This document shows, piece by piece, positions 61,917 through 64,000 of a stretch of 64,000 nt of DNA (the first letter of the stretch is position 1; each line of letters opens with the position of its first letter). A program made the position numbers and the translations under genes. The stretch is taken from assembly GCF_002735705.1 (NCBI RefSeq), contig NZ_PDZL01000006.1, forward strand, positions 186,001 through 250,000, in the 5' to 3' direction. The notes beneath the pieces were generated by a model. It saw only the letters and a list, made by a program, of their open reading frames with translations. It was not told the origin of the DNA and did not search any database. This DNA comes from Janthinobacterium sp. BJB426 (GTDB lineage Bacteria; Pseudomonadota; Gammaproteobacteria; Burkholderiales; Burkholderiaceae_D).

Positions 61917-63287
61917 ATGCCTGCCCCCACACCGCGCCGCGCCAGCGGCTTGATCCTGCTGACCCTGGCCTTCGGCTTCGTCATGGCCATGCTTGACGTC
62001 ACGGCCGTCAACGTGGCCTTGTCCGATATCGCGCTCGACCTGGCCATACCGCTGACGGGCCTGGTCTGGGTGGTCGACGGCTACACCTTGACGTTTGCCG
62101 CGCTGCTGCTGGCCGGCGGCGCGCTGGCCGACCGCTACGGGCCGAAAGCCGTGTACCAGGGCGGCCTCGGCGTTTTCATTCTCGGCTCGGTCCTGTGCGG
62201 CGCGGCGCCCGACGGCCACTTCCTGACGGCGGCGCGTTTGCTGCAGGGCGTCGGCGCGGCCCTGTTCATGCCCAGCTCCCTGAGCTTGCTGACGCACAGT
62301 TTTGACGACGAGCGAGAGCGCACGCGCATGCTGGGCGCCTGGTCGGCCCTGGTGGGCGTGGCCGGCGCGTCCGGCCCCTTGATCGGCGGCATCCTCGTGC
62401 ACCAGTTCGGCTGGCGCAGCGTCTTCTGGGTCAACGTGCCGCTGGGCGTGCTGGCCATCGTCATGGCGCAGCTGCTGCTGGCCGCACCGGCGCGCCAGCC
62501 GCGCGATTTATCGCTGTTCAGCCATGCGCTGGGCGTGGCGGCGCTGGCGGGCCTGAGTTTCGTGCTGATCGAAGGCCCTGTGCTGGGCTGGCTGTCGCCC
62601 GGCGTGCTGGCGGCGGGGGCCTTGACGGTATTGTCGGCCGGGCAACTGCTGCGGCGCGAGCGCAGCGGCAGCCATCCGCTGTTGCCGCGTGCACTGTTTC
62701 ACAGCAGCAGCTTTGGCGCGGCCAACGGCGTGGGTTTTTTGATCAATTTCTGCGTGTTCGGCCAGCTGTTCTTATTGAGCCTGTTCCTGCAGCAGTCTGG
62801 CGGCGCCGATGCCTTGCAGTCGGGCTTGCGCCTGCTGCCCATGATGGCGGCCTATACGGTAGGAAATTTCATGGCGGGAAGTATTGCGGCCCGTCATGGC
62901 ACGCGCCGACCCATGCTGCTAGGCTTGCTGGTAGGGGCCGTCATGGCCGTATTGTTGATGGGCTTGCGTCCAGGCACGCCGTACGCGCTGCTGGCGCTGG
63001 GCACGGCCGTCATGAACGTGGCCATCGGCATCGTGATTCCCGCCATGACGGCCACCGTGATGCGGGTGGCCGGCAAGCAGCATGCGAACAGTGCGGCGGC
63101 GGCCTTGAATGCTAACCGGCAAATCGGCGCCCTGGTGGGCGTGGCCCTGATCGGCAGCATCCTGCACATGGTGCAGGATTGGTCGCTGCGCTTGCCGCTG
63201 GCCTACGCGACGATCGCCGTCGCGTATGGCCTGGCGGCGGGACTCGTCTACCGGCACGTGCATCCGCCGAAGGCCGTGGCCGCCTGA
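61917..63287 (+). CDS. DHA2-type MFS drug exporter
   Basis: A 456-residue major facilitator with about 14 membrane segments: motif LDVTAVNVALSDIALDLAIP in the first helix pair, GGALADRYGPKAVYQGGLGV (loop 2-3 motif A) and LLQGVGAALFMPSSLSLLTH (motif C region). Such proteins usually export drugs or toxic metabolites. Controlled probably by the divergent LysR gene. Confidence 0.9.
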   Translation: MPAPTPRRASGLILLTLAFGFVMAMLDVTAVNVALSDIALDLAIPLTGLVWVVDGYTLTFAALLLAGGALADRYGPKAVYQGGLGVFILGSVLCGAAPDGHFLTAARLLQGVGAALFMPSSLSLLTHSFDDERERTRMLGAWSALVGVAGASGPLIGGILVHQFGWRSVFWVNVPLGVLAIVMAQLLLAAPARQPRDLSLFSHALGVAALAGLSFVLIEGPVLGWLSPGVLAAGALTVLSAGQLLRRERSGSHPLLPRALFHSSSFGAANGVGFLINFCVFGQLFLLSLFLQQSGGADALQSGLRLLPMMAAYTVGNFMAGSIAARHGTRRPMLLGLLVGAVMAVLLMGLRPGTPYALLALGTAVMNVAIGIVIPAMTATVMRVAGKQHANSAAAALNANRQIGALVGVALIGSILHMVQDWSLRLPLAYATIAVAYGLAAGLVYRHVHPPKAVAA

Positions 63288-63294
63288 AGATGGC

Positions 63295-63942
63295 TTACTG
63301 TTCGCGCGTGCTGCGCCATTCTACCAGTTCTTCGATGGTCAGGATCGGCATGCCGTGCAGTTCGGCGAAACGTTCGATATCGTCGCCGCGCATCATGGTG
63401 CCGTCCGGATTCATCAGCTCGCACAGCACGGCGGCCGGGTTCAGGCCCGCCATGCGCGACAGGTCGACGGAGCCTTCCGTGTGGCCACGGCGTTCGAGCA
63501 CGCCACCGGGCGCGGCGCGCAGGGGGAACACGTGGCCGGGGCGCACCAGGTCGGCGGGCTTGGCATTGGGCGCGATGGCGGCGCGGATGGTGGTGACCCG
63601 ATCGGCGGCCGACACGCCCGTCGTGACGCCGTCGCGCGCCTCGATGGACACGGTGAATGGCGTGCCATAGCGGCTGCCGTTGTCGGACGACATGGGCGGC
63701 AATTCCAGCGCGCTGACGACGTCCGTCGGCAGGCACAGGCAGACGATGCCGCTGCATTCGCGGATCAGCAAAGCCATGGTTTCGTTCGTGAGTTTCTCGG
63801 CAGACAGAATCAGGTCGGCTTCGTTTTCACGGTCGAAATCGTCGAGCAGGATGACGGGGATGCCGGCGCGCATGGCGGCCAGGGCGGATTGGATACGACC
63901 TTCCAGGTCGTTGGAAAGCAGGGTATAGCTGTTGACTAACAT
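63295..63942 (-). CDS. ribB: 3,4-dihydroxy-2-butanone-4-phosphate synthase
   Basis: A 215-residue RibB, the single-domain riboflavin enzyme that makes the four-carbon unit from ribulose 5-phosphate. It has [20 protein letters not shown], the catalytic region [20 protein letters not shown] and [20 protein letters not shown] followed by HTEGSVDL. Start at 63942, with GGAG upstream. The window ends 58 bases further, so any FMN riboswitch would lie outside it. Confidence 0.95.
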   Translation of the reverse strand: MLVNSYTLLSNDLEGRIQSALAAMRAGIPVILLDDFDRENEADLILSAEKLTNETMALLIRECSGIVCLCLPTDVVSALELPPMSSDNGSRYGTPFTVSIEARDGVTTGVSAADRVTTIRAAIAPNAKPADLVRPGHVFPLRAAPGGVLERRGHTEGSVDLSRMAGLNPAAVLCELMNPDGTMMRGDDIERFAELHGMPILTIEELVEWRSTREQ

Positions 63943-64000
63943 GGTGAAACGCTCCTCGCATAGGCGAAAAACGCTGCAGGGCAAGCGAATAGACGCAACT

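Noticed and set aside
63943..64000. FMN riboswitch upstream of ribB
   Set aside because: Only 58 bases of leader are present and they do not show the conserved 3' part of an FMN element; the window ends too early to judge.

Overview
The window is high-GC DNA that fits a motile betaproteobacterium of the Oxalobacteraceae, most like Janthinobacterium, Duganella or Massilia. This is inferred from gene order (dapC-dapD ... arsC-like-dapE-prmB; tsaB-rimI-UDG-DUF1853; lplT/alr-radA), flagellar and chemotaxis genes, a PEP-CTERM protein, and protein-level resemblance. It is chromosomal: housekeeping blocks alternate with accessory insertions. I see no rRNA, tRNA, CRISPR array, transposase or phage gene, and no gene-free stretch above 300 bases.

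Layout. 0-8.4 kb: an accessory alpha/beta-hydrolase; a TetR regulator divergent from a DUF2867 gene; a probable thiamine-uptake module (PnuC/PnuT-type permease, NadR-like kinase, and a convergent TonB receptor behind a TPP riboswitch); a YqhD-type alcohol dehydrogenase; a small encapsulated-ferritin homologue that has lost its metal ligands; an Imm26-like orphan. 8.4-16.3 kb: an EnvZ/OmpR-type pair, a secreted small protein, FapA-like DUF342, ArfB, CheW and an ABC-F ATPase. 16.3-23.2 kb: lysine/diaminopimelate genes with prmB, split by a low-GC hypothetical gene and a flavin monooxygenase. 23.4-30.6 kb: tsaB-rimI-UDG-DUF1853, convergent lplT, then alr and radA, the latter with a LexA-type box.

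30.6-39 kb: PilZ protein, FliD, AraC/MFS/RraA-like genes, a PEP-CTERM protein, a MerR regulator with a clear operator in front of a membrane protein, and a DUF4153 protein. 39.06-42.3 kb is a lower-GC accessory island: three tiny unknown genes separated by related hairpin repeats, then an S41 peptidase-MarR operon preceded by a long palindrome. 42.4-51.9 kb: LysE exporter plus MocR regulator, VOC protein, MotA without MotB, LysR divergent from D-tartrate dehydratase, PQ-loop protein, DUF4105, a DEAD-box helicase and a lipoprotein.

52-58.2 kb is a signalling block: five genes joined by four successive 4-base stop/start overlaps (receiver-PAS, small domain protein, HDOD, PAS histidine kinase, receiver plus degenerate HD-GYP), with a second PAS histidine kinase convergent to them. 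58.3-60.9 kb holds an MCE-type lipid transport cluster (permease, MCE protein, lipoprotein) without its ATPase. The window ends with a LysR/MFS divergent pair and ribB.

Best candidates for something undescribed: the ligand-less ferritin-like protein at 7.5 kb, the hairpin-separated small genes at 39-40 kb, and the coupled HDOD/HK/degenerate HD-GYP operon.
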